DNA from: Pseudomonas sp. GD03944
Lineage (GTDB): Bacteria > Pseudomonadota > Gammaproteobacteria > Pseudomonadales > Pseudomonadaceae
Assembly: GCF_029839275.1 (NCBI RefSeq)
Contig: NZ_JAOCAH010000004.1
Span: forward strand, 265,803 to 329,802
Reading direction: 5' to 3'
DNA: 64,000 bases
Below are positions 16,601 through 27,969 of the stretch, in pieces. The stretch's first letter is position 1. Each line of letters opens with the position of its first letter. Under the pieces are notes generated by a model. The model was not told the DNA's origin, did not search any database, and saw only the letters and a list, made by a program, of their open reading frames with translations. The translations under genes and the position numbers were made by a program.

Positions 16601-17833
16601 TCAGCCTGCTTCCTGGTCGGCCTTGTAGCGTTTGAGCGCTGCCAGACGTTCGCGGTCGAGGGCTTTGCCCAGCTCCTGCCCCTGGAATCCCTGTTCCAGC
16701 AGTGGCTTGACCGCCACCGCGCGAACGGCGGCCATGGCGCCCCGCAGGTACGCGGCCTGCGGATAATCACTTTGCTCCAGGCCTTCCCGGCCGCGGGCGT
16801 CCATTTCGCACACGGCGATGAACTCCTCGAAGCGCTGGGGGCGACGGAACACGTCGAAGCGCTGCAGCAGTTCCAGCAGCGTATTGGGCCTCAGTTCCAG
16901 GGCGCGGTGACCGTGGGTGTGATACTCGCCCGCAAGCAGCGCCAGCTCCTGGCAATCCCGGGGTGCCTTGCAGCGTTCGTTGACCGCCTGGATGAGCGCC
17001 AGTCCACGGGTTTCATGGGCGATATGCCGCGGCCACTCTTCAGGGGGTGTCAGGCCCTTTCCCACATCGTGCAGCAGGCAGGCCCAGCGTACGCTCAGCG
17101 GTTGCTGGTGGTCCGCGCACTGCTGCAGCACGCCGAGGGTGTGCACGCCGGTGTCGATCTCGGGGTGGTGGTGCTCGGGCTGCGGGACGCCGAACAGGGC
17201 ATCGACCTCCGGCAGGATGACTGCCAGCGCCCCGCAGTCGCGCAGCACCTGGATGAACACATCCGGGCGGGGCTCCATGAGCGCACGGGATATTTCCTTC
17301 CAGCAACGTTCTGCGGTCAAGGCGCTCAGCTCGCCACTGGCGCTGAGCTGGCGCATCAGGTCCAGCGTCTCGTCGGCGACGGTAAAGCCGAGCGGTGCGT
17401 AGCGCGCGGCGAAGCGGGCCACGCGCAGCACGCGCAGCGGGTCTTCGGCAAAGGCCGGGGACACGTGGCGGAGCAGGCGGTTTTCCAGGTCCTGGCGGCC
17501 GCCATAGGGGTCGACCAGGTTGCCGTGGTCGTCCTCGGCGATGGCGTTCACCGTCAGGTCGCGGCGGATCAGGTCGTCTTCCAGGGTCACGTCCGGGCTG
17601 GCGTAGAAGGTGAAGCCGCCGTAGCCGCGTCCGCTTTTTCGCTCGGTGCGTGCCAGCGCGTATTCTTCGCCGGTTTTCGGGTGCAGAAACACCGGAAAGT
17701 CGGCGCCCACCGGGCGAAAGCCCTGCGCCAGCATGTCTTCGGCGCTGGCGCCCACCACGACCCAGTCGACTTCCGTCACGGGTCTGTCCAACAGGCGATC
17801 GCGTACCGCGCCGCCCACCTTGTAAATCTTCAT
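16601..17833 (-). CDS. cca: Multifunctional CCA-adding tRNA nucleotidyltransferase
   Basis: 410 residues. The class II nucleotidyltransferase head has GGAVRDRLL and the metal site EVDWVV. Motifs [10 protein letters not shown] and [16 protein letters not shown] follow. A C-terminal HD domain with HDVGKG identifies the multifunctional proteobacterial form, which also has phosphatase and phosphodiesterase activities. It repairs or builds the 3' CCA of tRNAs. The 112-base gap to spoVR (17834-17945) shows no gene. Confidence 0.96.
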   Translation of the reverse strand: MKIYKVGGAVRDRLLDRPVTEVDWVVVGASAEDMLAQGFRPVGADFPVFLHPKTGEEYALARTERKSGRGYGGFTFYASPDVTLEDDLIRRDLTVNAIAEDDHGNLVDPYGGRQDLENRLLRHVSPAFAEDPLRVLRVARFAARYAPLGFTVADETLDLMRQLSASGELSALTAERCWKEISRALMEPRPDVFIQVLRDCGALAVILPEVDALFGVPQPEHHHPEIDTGVHTLGVLQQCADHQQPLSVRWACLLHDVGKGLTPPEEWPRHIAHETRGLALIQAVNERCKAPRDCQELALLAGEYHTHGHRALELRPNTLLELLQRFDVFRRPQRFEEFIAVCEMDARGREGLEQSDYPQAAYLRGAMAAVRAVAVKPLLEQGFQGQELGKALDRERLAALKRYKADQEAG

Positions 17834-17945
17834 GCGTACCTCCGTTGCCGCAAAGGATAACGGTTGTCCGGCGCTCAGGGAAAAGGCGTGTGCGGCGCCG
17901 CCAGGGCGAACGGGTAGCTCGGCCCTGGCATGCTGGCGGTAGGGG

Positions 17946-19526
17946 TCAGATAGGCGGGATGATCAGGTCCAGGCGAGGGTAGTCACCGTCCGGTTCGCTG
18001 TCGCCCTTGGGCGGAACGTGCTGGGTGCTGATCAGTTGTTCGCCCTGCAGGGTTTCCAGGTGGATATCGAAGCCCCACAGGCGGTGCAGGTGTTTCAGTA
18101 CTTCTTCGGTGGAGCCGCCCAGTGGCTTGCGATCGTGCTGCTGGTGGCGCAGCGTCAATGAGCGGTCGCCCCGGCGGTCGATGCTCCAGATCTGCACGTT
18201 GGGTTCACGGTTGCCCAGGTTGTACTGCGCGGCCAGCAGCTCGCGGATGGTGCGGTAGCCCGGCTCGTCGTGGATGGCCGGCACCACCAGTTCGTCCTTC
18301 TGGTCGTCGTCGAGAATGCTGAACAGCTTGAGGTCGCGGATCACCTGGGGCGACAGGTACTGCAGGATGAAACTCTCGTCCTTGAAGCTCTTCATGGCGA
18401 ACTTGATGGTGGACAGCCAGTCGCTGCCGGCGATGTCAGGGAACCAGCGGCGGTCCTCCTCGGTGGGGTTTTCGCAGATGCGCCGGATGTCCCGGTACAT
18501 GGCGAAGCCCAGGGTGTAGGGGTTGATGCCGCTGTAGTACGGGCTGTCGAACGGCGGCTGATACACCACGCTGGTGTGCGACTGGAGAAACTCCATCATG
18601 AAGCCGTCGGTCACCAGGCCTTCGTCGTACAGGTCGTTCATCAGGGTGTAGTGCCAGAACGTCGCCCAGCCCTCGTTCATCACCTGGGTCTGGCGCTGCG
18701 GGTAGAAGTACTGGGCGATCTTGCGCACGATGCGGATGATCTCGCGCTGCCAGGGTTCCAGCAGTGGCGCGTGTTTCTCCAGAAAGTACAGGATGTTTTC
18801 CTGGGGCTCGGCGGGGAAGCGCTTGTTATCGGCATCGCCGCCCTTGCTGGCACCCTTGGGAATGGTGCGCCAGAGGTCGTTGATCTGCCGCTGCAGGTGT
18901 TCCTCGCGCTCCTTCTGGCGCCGGCGTTCTTCTTCTGCCGAGATCGGGTAAGGGCGCTTGTAGCGGTCGACCCCATAGTTCATCAGGGCGTGGCAGGAAT
19001 CGAGCAGATCTTCCACGGCGTCGATGCCGTGGCGCTCCTCGCATTGCATGATGTACTGCTTGGCGAATACCAGGTAATCGATGATCGAGCTGGCGTCGGT
19101 CCAGGTGCGGAACAGGTAGTTGCCCTTGAAGAAGCTGTTGTGGCCATAGCAGGCGTGGGCGATGACCAGCGCCTGCATGCAGATGGTGTTCTCTTCCATC
19201 AGGTAGGCGATGCACGGATCGGAGTTGATCACGATCTCGTAGGCCAGGCCCATCTGTCCGCGCTTGTAGTTCTTTTCCGTGCTGAGGAAGTGCTTGCCGT
19301 AGGACCAGTGGTGATAACCCAGGGGCATGCCCACCGAGGCATAGGCGTCCATCATCTGCTCGGCGGTGATGACCTCGATCTGGTTCGGGTAGGTGTCCAG
19401 CGCGTAGCGCTCGGCGAGGCGGCTGATTTCCTTGTCGTAGGAACGGATCAGGTCGAAGGTCCACTCCGAACCGGTGGAGATCGGCTGGCGTTTCCTGTCG
19501 CGCGATGCACTTTCATGGGAAGTCAT
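17946..19526 (-). CDS. SpoVR-family protein (YcgB-like)
   Basis: 526 residues from the ATG at 19526, which overlaps the yeaH stop by four bases; an upstream in-frame ATG (19733) lies within yeaH and is rejected. The protein has the family histidine-rich segments YGHNSFF and EGWATFWHY. Its biochemical function is unknown; the name comes from a Bacillus spore cortex gene, though this organism does not sporulate. It is the last gene of prkA-yeaH-spoVR, linked in E. coli to nitrogen starvation and stationary phase. Confidence 0.93.
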   Translation of the reverse strand: MTSHESASRDRKRQPISTGSEWTFDLIRSYDKEISRLAERYALDTYPNQIEVITAEQMMDAYASVGMPLGYHHWSYGKHFLSTEKNYKRGQMGLAYEIVINSDPCIAYLMEENTICMQALVIAHACYGHNSFFKGNYLFRTWTDASSIIDYLVFAKQYIMQCEERHGIDAVEDLLDSCHALMNYGVDRYKRPYPISAEEERRRQKEREEHLQRQINDLWRTIPKGASKGGDADNKRFPAEPQENILYFLEKHAPLLEPWQREIIRIVRKIAQYFYPQRQTQVMNEGWATFWHYTLMNDLYDEGLVTDGFMMEFLQSHTSVVYQPPFDSPYYSGINPYTLGFAMYRDIRRICENPTEEDRRWFPDIAGSDWLSTIKFAMKSFKDESFILQYLSPQVIRDLKLFSILDDDQKDELVVPAIHDEPGYRTIRELLAAQYNLGNREPNVQIWSIDRRGDRSLTLRHQQHDRKPLGGSTEEVLKHLHRLWGFDIHLETLQGEQLISTQHVPPKGDSEPDGDYPRLDLIIPPI

Positions 19527-20794
19527 GTCACGAGCCTCCGCTGGAACAGTTCGCGGAACACCGGGTAGATATCGCCGGCCGACACCAGTTGCTGCTGGGC
19601 GAAGGTGTCGGAAAACGCCTCGGCCACCTGTTCGTACTCGAACCACAGGGCCTGGTGTTCGCGCGGGGTGATCTCGACGTAGGTGAAGTACTGCACGAAC
19701 GGCATGATCTGATTGATCAATATATCCCTGCACACGGGGGAGTCATCGTTCCAGTTGTCGCCATCCGACGCCTGGGCGGCATAGATATTCCACTCGTTGA
19801 TCGGGTAACGCTCGGCCATGATCTCCTGCATCATTTTCAGGGCGCTGGAGACGATGGTGCCGCCGGTTTCCCGGGAGTAGAAGAACTCCTCCTCGTCCAC
19901 TTCCCGGGCGCTGGTGTGGTGGCGGATGAATACCACTTCGATCTTGTCGTAGTTCCGCTTGAGGAACAGGTACAGCAGGATGAAGAAGCGCTTGGCGATG
20001 TCCTTGGTGGCCTGGGTCATTGAGCCGGACACGTCCATCAGGCAGAACATCACCGCCTTGGAGCTGGGATTCGGTTGTTTGACCAGCAGGTTGTACTTGA
20101 GGTCGAAGGTGTCGAGGAACGGCACGCGGTTGATGCGTGCGTGCAGCCGGCTGATTTCTGCTTCCAGCGCCTGAATGTCGCCGAAGTTGTCCGGTTCTTC
20201 GCGCTTCAGCCGCTCCAGTTCGGCCTGGGCGGCCTTGAGCTTGGCGCGGCTGCTGCCGGACAGGGCGATGCGCCGGGCATGGGCCGAGCGCAGGGTGCGG
20301 ATGATGTTGATGCGCGACGGGTTGCCTTCGCTGCTGATGCCGGCGCGCACGGTCTTGAAGGTGTCGGCGCCGGTCAGGTGGCGTTTCACCAGGTTGGGCA
20401 GTTCCAGCTCCTCGAACATGAAATCGAGGAACTCTTCCTGGGTGATCTGGAACACGAACTCGTCCATGCCTTCGCCGGAGTTGCTCGCCTTGCCGGCGCC
20501 CTTGCCCGCGCCACCGCCCTGGGGCCGGGGAATGCGTTCGCCTGCGGTGAATTCCTTGTTGCCGGGGTGGACGATGGTCTGCTTGCCGCCACGGCCGTGG
20601 TGCAGCACCGGTTCGTCGATGTCGCGGCCGGGAATGCTGATCTGTTCGCCGTGTTCCATGTCGGTGATGGAACGGCGGCTGACCGCGTCTTCCACGGCCT
20701 TCTTGATGTGATCACGGTAACGCCGCAGGAAGCGCTGGCGATTCACCGTGCTCTTGTTCTTGCCGTTCAGACGCCGGTCGATCACATAGCTCAT
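19523..20794 (-). CDS. yeaH: YeaH/YhbH family protein (DUF444, VWA-like)
   Basis: 423 residues. The basic N-terminus ([20 protein letters not shown]) and the von Willebrand A-like domain with a MIDAS motif DVSGSMT near residue 250 define the family. It is thought to act with the PrkA kinase, and its exact role is unknown. It lies 77 bases downstream of prkA and overlaps spoVR, so the three are one operon. Confidence 0.94.
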   Translation of the reverse strand: MSYVIDRRLNGKNKSTVNRQRFLRRYRDHIKKAVEDAVSRRSITDMEHGEQISIPGRDIDEPVLHHGRGGKQTIVHPGNKEFTAGERIPRPQGGGAGKGAGKASNSGEGMDEFVFQITQEEFLDFMFEELELPNLVKRHLTGADTFKTVRAGISSEGNPSRINIIRTLRSAHARRIALSGSSRAKLKAAQAELERLKREEPDNFGDIQALEAEISRLHARINRVPFLDTFDLKYNLLVKQPNPSSKAVMFCLMDVSGSMTQATKDIAKRFFILLYLFLKRNYDKIEVVFIRHHTSAREVDEEEFFYSRETGGTIVSSALKMMQEIMAERYPINEWNIYAAQASDGDNWNDDSPVCRDILINQIMPFVQYFTYVEITPREHQALWFEYEQVAEAFSDTFAQQQLVSAGDIYPVFRELFQRRLVT

Positions 20795-20871
20795 AGGCTC
20801 CTCCGGGGAACTGCAAGCTCAGGCCGCCCCGGCGCAGGGCGCAAGGGCGGCGTGGCGCTCAGCTGCCTGCG

Positions 20872-22794
20872 TTATTGAGACTTGCGGACCCGCAGGTACC
20901 ACTCGGACAGCAGGCGCACCTGCTTCTCGGTGTAGCCGCGCTCGACCATGCGTTTGACGAAGTCGTTGTGCTTCTGCTGATCCTCCTTGCTGGCCTTGGC
21001 GTTGAAGCTGATGACGGGCAGCAGGTCCTCGGTGTTGGAGAACATTTTCTTCTCGATGACCACGCGCAGTTTTTCGTAGCTGAGCCAGGTCGGGTTCTTG
21101 CCATTGTTGTTGGCGCGTGCGCGCAACACGAAGTTGACGATCTCGTTGCGGAAGTCCTTGGGATTGCTGATGCCGGCGGGCTTCTCGATCTTTTCCAGCT
21201 CTTCGTTCAGCGCCACGCGGTTGAGGATTTCCCCGGTTTCCGGGTCCCGGTATTCCTGGTCCTGGATCCAGAAATCGGCGTACAGCACGTAGCGGTCGAA
21301 GATGTTCTGCCCGTATTCGCTGTAGGACTCCAGGTAGGCGGTCTGGATTTCCTTGCCGATGAACTCGATGTAGCGCGGCGCCAGGTATTCCTTGATGAAG
21401 CGCAGGTAGCGCTCGCGGATTTCCGCCGGGAACTGTTCCTGCTCGATCTGCTGTTCCAGCACATACAGCAGGTGCACCGGGTTGGCGGCGACCTCGTGGG
21501 GGTCGAAGTTGAACACCTTGGACAGGATCTTGAAGGCGAAGCGTGTGGACAGGCCGTTCATGCCTTCATCGACCCCCGCCGAGTCGCGGTATTCCTGGAT
21601 CGACTTGGCCTTGGGATCGGTGTCTTTGAGGTTTTCGCCGTCGTAGACCCGCATTTTCGAATAGATGTTGGAGTTTTCCGGTTCCTTCAGGCGCGACAAC
21701 ACCGAGAACTGGGCGAGCATCTTCAGGGTGTCCGGCGCGCAGTGGGCCTTGGACAGCGAACTGTTGATCAGCAACTTGTCGTAGATCTTCACCTCATCGG
21801 TCACGCGCAGGCAGTACGGCACCTTGACGATGTAGATGCGGTCGATGAACGCCTCGTTGTTCTTGTTGTTGCGGAAGCTGTGCCATTCCGATTCGTTCGA
21901 GTGGGCCAGCAGGATGCCGCTGTAGGGAATGGCACCCAAACCTTCGGTGCTGTTGTAGTTGCCTTCCTGGGTGGCGGTGAGCAGCGGGTGCAGGACCTTG
22001 ATAGGGGCCTTGAACATCTCGACGAATTCCATCAGGCCCTGGTTGGCCCGGCACAGCGCGCCCGAGTAGCTGTAGGCGTCGGCGTCGTTCTGCGGGAATT
22101 CTTCCAGCTTGCGGATATCCACCTTGCCGACCAGTGCGGAGATGTCCTGGTTGTTCTCGTCGCCCGGCTCGGTCTTGGCCACGGCGATCTGGTTGAGGAT
22201 CGAGGGGTAGAGCTTGACCACCCGGAACTGGCTGATGTCACCGCCGAATTCGGCCAGGCGCTTGGTGGCCCAGGGCGACATGATGCTGTTCAGGTAGCGC
22301 TGCGGGATGCCGTATTCCTCCTCGAGGATGGCGCCGTCCTCGGCCACGTTGAACAGGCCGAGGGGCGATTCGAACACCGGCGAACCCTTGATGGCGTAGA
22401 AGGGTACTTTTTCCATCAGGTGCTTGAGCTTTTCCGCCAGGGAGGATTTGCCGCCCCCCACCGGGCCGAGGAGGTAGAGGATCTGCTTCTTCTCTTCCAG
22501 GCCCTGGGCCGCATGGCGGAAGTAGGAAACGATCTGGTCGATGCACTCTTCCATGCCATGGAAGTCGGCGAAGGCCGGGTAACGGCGAATGACCTTGTTG
22601 GAGAAGATCCGCGACAGGCGGGAGTTGGCCGAGGTGTCGAGCAGTTCCGGTTCGCCAATGGCCATCAGCAGGCGCTCGGCCGCCGAGGCATAGGCGCTGC
22701 GATCCTGTTTGCACAGTTCCAGGTACTCCTGCAGGGAGCACTCTTCCTGGCGTGTCGCCTCGAAACGTTGTTGGAAGTGACTGAAAATGCTCAT
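20872..22794 (-). CDS. prkA: PrkA-family serine protein kinase / AAA+ ATPase (YeaG)
   Basis: 640 residues. An N-terminal AAA+ domain with Walker A GPVGGGKSSL (near residue 110) is followed by the PrkA C-terminal kinase-like domain. E. coli YeaG autophosphorylates and acts with YeaH under sustained nitrogen starvation. It is first in its operon. The 281 bases upstream (22795-23075) hold no gene. They contain on the minus strand a CTATCCT (revcomp of 22964-22970) resembling an RpoS-type -10 box; this is only a weak hint at stationary-phase control. Confidence 0.95.
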   Translation of the reverse strand: MSIFSHFQQRFEATRQEECSLQEYLELCKQDRSAYASAAERLLMAIGEPELLDTSANSRLSRIFSNKVIRRYPAFADFHGMEECIDQIVSYFRHAAQGLEEKKQILYLLGPVGGGKSSLAEKLKHLMEKVPFYAIKGSPVFESPLGLFNVAEDGAILEEEYGIPQRYLNSIMSPWATKRLAEFGGDISQFRVVKLYPSILNQIAVAKTEPGDENNQDISALVGKVDIRKLEEFPQNDADAYSYSGALCRANQGLMEFVEMFKAPIKVLHPLLTATQEGNYNSTEGLGAIPYSGILLAHSNESEWHSFRNNKNNEAFIDRIYIVKVPYCLRVTDEVKIYDKLLINSSLSKAHCAPDTLKMLAQFSVLSRLKEPENSNIYSKMRVYDGENLKDTDPKAKSIQEYRDSAGVDEGMNGLSTRFAFKILSKVFNFDPHEVAANPVHLLYVLEQQIEQEQFPAEIRERYLRFIKEYLAPRYIEFIGKEIQTAYLESYSEYGQNIFDRYVLYADFWIQDQEYRDPETGEILNRVALNEELEKIEKPAGISNPKDFRNEIVNFVLRARANNNGKNPTWLSYEKLRVVIEKKMFSNTEDLLPVISFNAKASKEDQQKHNDFVKRMVERGYTEKQVRLLSEWYLRVRKSQ

Positions 22795-23075
22795 GACTTC
22801 ACCTCGCTCGATGCTGAGAGTCGGCTCGGGATCGGTCGGGCGGGTGCTGGGCAGCCCCGGTATGCAGCCACCGGGATGAGTCCCCCGAACACCTAAAGGT
22901 CGTTGCCGATGGCCCGAATGCCGGTTATCCGGCTCTACCGTGGTTTTGGATGGCCTGAGCTAAAGGATAGTTCGTTATCGGGAGGGTCAAGGCGGGATCA
23001 ACGATAACTTGATGTTACCGCCGAACGGTAGAGAGCGGCAGGCCAGAGCTGGTGCGGCCTGCCGGGGGAGAAAAT

Positions 23076-23405
23076 TTATTCGTCGCCGCCCTGGGCGGTT
23101 TCCTGGGGGTAGGTGGCGCGCCACAGCTCGAAACCGCCGTCCAGGCTGTAGACCTCGGTGAAGCCCTGGCCGACCAGGTACGCCGCTGCGCTCTGGCTGG
23201 AGTTGCCGTGGTAGCAGGAGACGATGAGCGGCGCATCGAGATCGGCCTTGGCGATGAAGTCCACCAGGGAGTGGTTGTCCAGGTGCTGGGAATTGGCGAT
23301 ATGGCCGAGTGCAAAGCTCTGCGGGTCGCGGATGTCGACGACCACGGCGCCCTGTTCACGCAGGGCCTGGGCCTGTTCCGGGGAAATGCGTTTGAACTCG
23401 CTCAT
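23076..23405 (-). CDS. glpE: Thiosulfate sulfurtransferase GlpE
   Basis: 109 residues from the ATG at 23405, a single rhodanese domain. The active-site loop CYHGNSSQ carries the catalytic cysteine and matches GlpE. It transfers sulfane sulfur from thiosulfate to cyanide or thioredoxin. The start overlaps the apaH stop by four bases, making it the last gene of the pdxA-rsmA-apaG-apaH-glpE run. A further upstream ATG (23423) is less likely. Confidence 0.92.
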   Translation of the reverse strand: MSEFKRISPEQAQALREQGAVVVDIRDPQSFALGHIANSQHLDNHSLVDFIAKADLDAPLIVSCYHGNSSQSAAAYLVGQGFTEVYSLDGGFELWRATYPQETAQGGDE

Positions 23406-24226
23406 GCGGGATCCTCGTTGCATTCGCAGCGGTGGCGTTCACCGCTGTCGACGTTCAGTAGTGTCATGGCGCCGCCCCACACGCAGCCGGTGTCGAGGGC
23501 GAACAGGCCGGGTTCTTCGCACTGGCCTTCCAGGGCCGCCCAGTGGCCGAAGATGATCTTCTGGCCGCGGGTCTTGCGCTGTTTGTGGCTGAACCAGGGC
23601 GCGTAGCCGGGTGGTGCGCTGCCCAGGCCTTCCTTGCTTTTCAGGTCAAGGGTGCCATCGGCCTTGCAGAAGCGCATGCGGGTGAAGTAGTTGGTGATGA
23701 CCCGCAGCCGCGTGACGCCGGTCAGGTCCTTGTCCCACAGCGCCGGTTCATTACCGTACATGCCGTCGAGGAACAAGGGGAAGCGGGCGTCATCACGCAA
23801 CGCTTCTTCGACTTCGGCCGCCCGGCGCAGGGCCTTGGAAATCGACCATTGCGGGGCGATGCCGGCGTGCACCAGGGCAATGTCGCGCTGTTCATCGTAA
23901 TGCATGAGTTTCTGTCGGCGCAGCCAGTCGAGCAGGTCGGCCCGGTCCGGGGCGTCGAGGATCGGCTGCAGGGTGTCGGCTTTTTTCAGGCGTTCGATGT
24001 TGTGCGCGGCGGCGAGCAGGTGCAGGTCATGGTTGCCCAGCACGCAGGTCACGGCCTCGCGCATGCCATAGAGAAAACGCAGGGTGCCCAGCGAGTCCGG
24101 TCCACGGTTAACCAGGTCGCCGACCAGCCACAGGCGGTCACGGGCCGGGTCGAATTCAACGCGCTCCAGCAGGCATTGCAACGGTTTCAGGCAACCTTGC
24201 AGGTCGCCGACGGCATAGGTTGCCAT
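23402..24226 (-). CDS. apaH: Symmetrical bis(5'-nucleosyl)-tetraphosphatase
   Basis: 274 residues. The metallophosphatase motifs [15 protein letters not shown] and GNHDLH are all present. It cleaves Ap4A to two ADP and removes Np4A caps from RNA. The start overlaps the apaG stop by one base (TGATG), and the stop overlaps glpE. Confidence 0.96.
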   Translation of the reverse strand: MATYAVGDLQGCLKPLQCLLERVEFDPARDRLWLVGDLVNRGPDSLGTLRFLYGMREAVTCVLGNHDLHLLAAAHNIERLKKADTLQPILDAPDRADLLDWLRRQKLMHYDEQRDIALVHAGIAPQWSISKALRRAAEVEEALRDDARFPLFLDGMYGNEPALWDKDLTGVTRLRVITNYFTRMRFCKADGTLDLKSKEGLGSAPPGYAPWFSHKQRKTRGQKIIFGHWAALEGQCEEPGLFALDTGCVWGGAMTLLNVDSGERHRCECNEDPA

Positions 24227-24606
24227 CAGTGCAGGGAGCCCGGTACGGCGAGACGGAAGGGGGCGATCTCGGCCTCGAAGCGCTTACCGTCCTCGGCCAG
24301 CATCTGGTAACTGCCCTGCATGGTGCCCACGCGGCTGCTCAGCACTGTGCCGCTACTGTAGTTATGGCTCTGCCCGGCGGCGATCAAGGGCTGCTGGCCG
24401 ACCACGCCGGCGCCGCGGACCTCTTGCACTCGGCCGTCACCGTCGGTGATCAGCCAGTGGCGCGACAGCAGTTTGGCCGGCAACTGGCCGTTATTGGCGA
24501 TGGTCACGGTGTAGGCAAAGGCGAAGCGGTTCTGCTCCGGCTGCGACTGTTCCGGCAGGTAGCGGGTGGTGACGGTGACGTCGACCTGGTAACGAGGATC
24601 TGACAT
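24226..24606 (-). CDS. apaG: ApaG domain protein (Co2+/Mg2+ efflux-associated)
   Basis: 126 residues from the ATG at 24606 ([12 protein letters not shown]), the usual ApaG start and length. It is a single beta-sandwich domain with the GXGXXG-like segment GAGVVGQQP. The molecular role is unclear; mutants of Salmonella corA-related screens gave it its name. It lies 30 bases after rsmA and is coupled to apaH. Confidence 0.93.
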   Translation of the reverse strand: MSDPRYQVDVTVTTRYLPEQSQPEQNRFAFAYTVTIANNGQLPAKLLSRHWLITDGDGRVQEVRGAGVVGQQPLIAAGQSHNYSSGTVLSSRVGTMQGSYQMLAEDGKRFEAEIAPFRLAVPGSLH

Positions 24607-24636
24607 GCGCAAGCACTCGGTTAGCATTCGGCCAGT

Positions 24637-25449
24637 TTAGCTGGGCTCGTTCTGGACGGGCTGGTCCGCCAGCTGATCGGCCAGACGGACGAAGGCAGCC
24701 AGGTCCAGCTGTTCGGGGCGCAGGCTGCCATCTACGCCGGCGGCTTCGATGGCGCTGGCCGGCATCAGGGCCTTGAGCGTATTGCGCAGGGTCTTGCGGC
24801 GCTGGTTGAACGCCTCGCGCACCACGCGCTCGAGCAGGCGGTGATCCTTGGCCGGGTGCGGCAGGACCTCGTGCGGCACCAGGCGAACGATCGCCGAGTC
24901 GACCTTGGGTGGCGGGTTGAAGGCGCCAGGACCGACGTTGAACAGGTGCTCGACCCGACAGTGGTACTGCACCATGATCGACAGGCGACCCCAGTCGCCA
25001 CCGCCAGGGCCGGCGGCCAACCGCTCGACCACTTCCTTCTGCAGCATGAAGTGCATGTCGCGGATCAGGGCGGCGTTGTCCAGCAGGTGGAAAATCAGCG
25101 GCGTGGAGATGTTGTAGGGCAGGTTGCCCACCACGCGCAGGCTGTGGGGCGCCGCTTCCAGCCGGTTGAAGTCGAACTTCAGGGCGTCGCCCTGGTTCAG
25201 GCGAAAGCGTGGCTCGCTACCGAACTTGGCCTGCAGGATGGGGATCAGGTCGAGGTCGAGCTCAATCACGTCGAGTTGCGCGCCGCTGCCCAGCAGCCCC
25301 TCGGTCAGGGCGCCCTGGCCCGGTCCGATTTCCAGGATGCGTTCGCCCTCGCGGGCATGGACCGCACGCAGGATGCGGTGGATCACGCCCGCGTCATGCA
25401 GGAAGTTCTGGCCGAAGCGCTTGCGCGCACGGTGCTGGTATTCGGACAT
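24637..25449 (-). CDS. rsmA: 16S rRNA (A1518/A1519) dimethyltransferase
   Basis: 270 residues from the ATG at 25449. The SAM-binding motif EIGPGQGALTE and the catalytic NLPYNIS motif are intact. It dimethylates two adjacent adenines in helix 45 late in 30S assembly. It follows pdxA by 120 bases with no gene between, and precedes apaG. Confidence 0.96.
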   Translation of the reverse strand: MSEYQHRARKRFGQNFLHDAGVIHRILRAVHAREGERILEIGPGQGALTEGLLGSGAQLDVIELDLDLIPILQAKFGSEPRFRLNQGDALKFDFNRLEAAPHSLRVVGNLPYNISTPLIFHLLDNAALIRDMHFMLQKEVVERLAAGPGGGDWGRLSIMVQYHCRVEHLFNVGPGAFNPPPKVDSAIVRLVPHEVLPHPAKDHRLLERVVREAFNQRRKTLRNTLKALMPASAIEAAGVDGSLRPEQLDLAAFVRLADQLADQPVQNEPS

Positions 25450-25569
25450 AAGCGGCTCCACGCTTCAAGCCGCACGCTCAAAGCAAATAAAAGAGCGGCA
25501 GTTTAACAGTATTGTCACCCTAACCCGAGTGCCGGAGCGGCTTCCGGCAACGGGCAGGGCCTGCTGGGA

Positions 25570-26568
25570 TCAGGTGCGGGCCTGGCTGGTGGCCATTTCG
25601 TAGGCCGTTTCCAGGGCGACCTGCAGGCTGCCGCAATCGATCTTGCCGCTGCCCGCCAGGTCCAGAGCGGTGCCGTGGTCCACCGAGGTGCGGATGATGG
25701 GCAGGCCCAAGGTCACGTTGACCGCGGCGCCAAAGCCTTTGTACTTGAGCACTGGCAGGCCCTGGTCGTGGTACATCGCCAGCACGGCGTCGCAGTGGTC
25801 GAGGTGCTTGGGAGTGAAGAGGGTGTCGGCGGGCAGCGGGCCGATCAGATCGATGCCCTCCGCTCGGAGCAGGTCCAGGGTCGGCTCGATGACGTCGATC
25901 TCCTCGTGGCCCAGGTGGCCGCCTTCACCGGCATGGGGGTTGAGCCCGCAGACGAGGATGCGCGGACGCTCCAGGCCAAACTTGTCGCGCAGGTCGTTGT
26001 GCAGAATGCGCGTGACCCGGGACAGGCGCTCCGCCGTGATGGCGGCGGCCACGTCTTTGAGGGGCAGGTGGGTGGTCACCAGCGCCACCCGCAGGCCACG
26101 GGTGGCGAGCATCATCACCACTTGTTCGGTGTGGGTCAGATCGGCGAGAAACTCGGTATGGCCGGAAAAGACGATGCCTGCGTCGTTGATCACGCCCTTG
26201 TGCACCGGCGCGGTGATCATGCCGGCGAAATCGCCGTCCAGGCAGCCTTGCCCGGCGCGAGTCAGCGTCTGCAGGACGTAGGCGGCGTTGGCCTGATTCA
26301 GCTCGCCCGGGGCCACCTTACCGGCAAGGGGGGTGTCCCACACGTACAGCTGACTTGGCTCTGCAGGCTTTTCCGGCCAGTCAGTCGGGTCGGTGGCGAT
26401 CAGTTCGATAGCCAGGCCCAGTTGCTGGGCGCGTTCGGCCAGCAATGCCCGGCTGGCGACGGCGATGATCGTGTGCGGGTGGGCCTGTCGAGCCAGCAGC
26501 AGGCTCAGGTCAGGGCCGATACCAGCGGGCTCGCCGGGGGTCAGGGCGAAACGGAGGGGGGCGGTCAT
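25570..26568 (-). CDS. pdxA: 4-hydroxythreonine-4-phosphate dehydrogenase
   Basis: 332 residues from the ATG at 26568 ([18 protein letters not shown]). The conserved metal-histidine segments ([28 protein letters not shown]) are present. The enzyme oxidises 4-phosphohydroxy-threonine in pyridoxal phosphate synthesis. A terminator separates it from surA, so it probably has its own promoter. A TATAAC (revcomp of 26593-26598) is a candidate -10, though I found no good -35. Confidence 0.96.
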   Translation of the reverse strand: MTAPLRFALTPGEPAGIGPDLSLLLARQAHPHTIIAVASRALLAERAQQLGLAIELIATDPTDWPEKPAEPSQLYVWDTPLAGKVAPGELNQANAAYVLQTLTRAGQGCLDGDFAGMITAPVHKGVINDAGIVFSGHTEFLADLTHTEQVVMMLATRGLRVALVTTHLPLKDVAAAITAERLSRVTRILHNDLRDKFGLERPRILVCGLNPHAGEGGHLGHEEIDVIEPTLDLLRAEGIDLIGPLPADTLFTPKHLDHCDAVLAMYHDQGLPVLKYKGFGAAVNVTLGLPIIRTSVDHGTALDLAGSGKIDCGSLQVALETAYEMATSQART

Positions 26569-26612
26569 GGCAGCTGTTCTCACGGTTCAGGCGTTATAGC
26601 GTAGGCGTTAAC

Positions 26613-26650
26613 GAAAAAGCCCGGCGCTGCAGGTGCAGGACGCCGGGCTT
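26613..26650 (-). terminator. Terminator downstream of surA
   Basis: A 10-bp stem (AAGCCCGGCG / CGCCGGGCTT) with a 13-base loop, followed on the minus strand by TTTTTC. It lies 20 bases past the surA stop and separates lptD-surA from pdxA. Confidence 0.85.
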
Positions 26651-26670
26651 CGAAGTGCAGCCAAGAACGA

Positions 26671-27969
26671 TCAGATCTTGGTTTCGACGTAGGCTTCGTC
26701 GCGGATCTGACGCAGCCAGGCCTGCAGTTCTTCATCGTACTTGCGGTTGCGCAGCAGGTTCATGGCCTGTTGCTCGCGGAACTGCACGCTGCTGTCGGTT
26801 GCACGGCGGCCCATGACCTGCAGGACGTGCCAGCCGAACGGGCTCTGGAAGGGCTTGGACACTTCACCGCTCGGGGTGTTGTTCATCACTTCGCGGAACT
26901 CGGGCACCAAGGCTTCCGGGTCGATCCAGCTCAGTGTGCCGCCGTTCAGTGCAGAGCCCGGGTCTTCCGAGAAGCTCTTCGCCAGCTCGGCAAAATCTTC
27001 GCCAGCCTGGATGCGGTCGTAGAGGCGCTCGGCCAGACGCTTGGTTTCGGCGTCGCTGCGAATTTCGCTCGGCTTGATCAGGATATGACGGACGTTGACC
27101 TCGTCACGTACCTGGGTACCGCCGCCGCGTTTTTCCAGCAGCTTCAGCATGATGAAGCCGCCAGGGGTGCGCATCGGCTCGGTCACCTGGCCCACTTCCA
27201 GGGCACTGATCATCGCGTCGAAGGGTGGTGGCAACTGGGCGGCCTTGCGCCAGCCCATCTCGCCGCCTTCCAGCGCGGTTTCACTGGCCGAACTGGTGAT
27301 GGCCAGCTGGGCGAAGTCTGCACCTTGCTCCAACTGCTGGTAGATGTCCTGGGCCTGGCGGCCGGCGGTCTGGATGGCGTCCGGGGACGCGCCTTCCTGA
27401 ACCGGGATGAGGATGTTGGCCAGGCGGAACTCTTCGGAGAGCTGCATCTTGCCCAGGTCAGAGGCGAGGAAGTTCTTCACTTCCTGATCGGTGACCTGGA
27501 TACGCTCGGCGACGCGACGCTGGCGCACGCGGCTGATGATCATCTCGCGGCGCACCTGGTCGCGGGCTTCGACATAGGAAAGGCCGTCCTGGGCCAGTGC
27601 CGCGCGGAACTGCTCGATGCTCATGCCATTGCGCTGGGCAATGGTGCCGATGGCCTGGTTCAGCTCTTCATCGGTGATGCGAATGCCGGAGCGTTCGCCG
27701 ATCTGCAGCTGGATGTTCTCGACGATCAGGCGTTCCAGCACCTGCTGGGTCAGCACGCCTTCAGGTGGCAGGGCAGCGCCCCGCTTGGCGATGGTCTGCT
27801 GGACTTCGCGCATGCGCGCGTCCAGCTGACTCTGCATGATCACATCACTGTCGACGATGGCCACGACGCGGTTGAGCGGTCGTACCTCGGCGTGTGCCAG
27901 GGTACCCAGGAACAGTGCGCCCAACAGCAGGGGGCGCACGCAATCAGAAAGCTTTGTCTTCACGTTCAC
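26671..27969 (-). CDS. surA: Periplasmic chaperone and peptidyl-prolyl isomerase SurA
   Basis: 432 residues. A signal peptide (to about 27, LAHA) is followed by the SurA N-domain and two parvulin domains (about 175-275 and 285-385). It escorts outer-membrane proteins, including LptD, to the BAM complex. The ATG at 27969 overlaps lptD by 26 bases; a GTG at 27963 is an alternative start that matches how some pseudomonad orthologues begin (MKTKL). It ends at a clear terminator. Confidence 0.95.
   Translation of the reverse strand: MNVKTKLSDCVRPLLLGALFLGTLAHAEVRPLNRVVAIVDSDVIMQSQLDARMREVQQTIAKRGAALPPEGVLTQQVLERLIVENIQLQIGERSGIRITDEELNQAIGTIAQRNGMSIEQFRAALAQDGLSYVEARDQVRREMIISRVRQRRVAERIQVTDQEVKNFLASDLGKMQLSEEFRLANILIPVQEGASPDAIQTAGRQAQDIYQQLEQGADFAQLAITSSASETALEGGEMGWRKAAQLPPPFDAMISALEVGQVTEPMRTPGGFIMLKLLEKRGGGTQVRDEVNVRHILIKPSEIRSDAETKRLAERLYDRIQAGEDFAELAKSFSEDPGSALNGGTLSWIDPEALVPEFREVMNNTPSGEVSKPFQSPFGWHVLQVMGRRATDSSVQFREQQAMNLLRNRKYDEELQAWLRQIRDEAYVETKI

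Noticed and set aside
22961..22970. RpoS promoter for prkA
   Set aside because: Only a -10-like CTATCCT is present; without a supporting upstream element or transcription data it is too weak to list as a feature.
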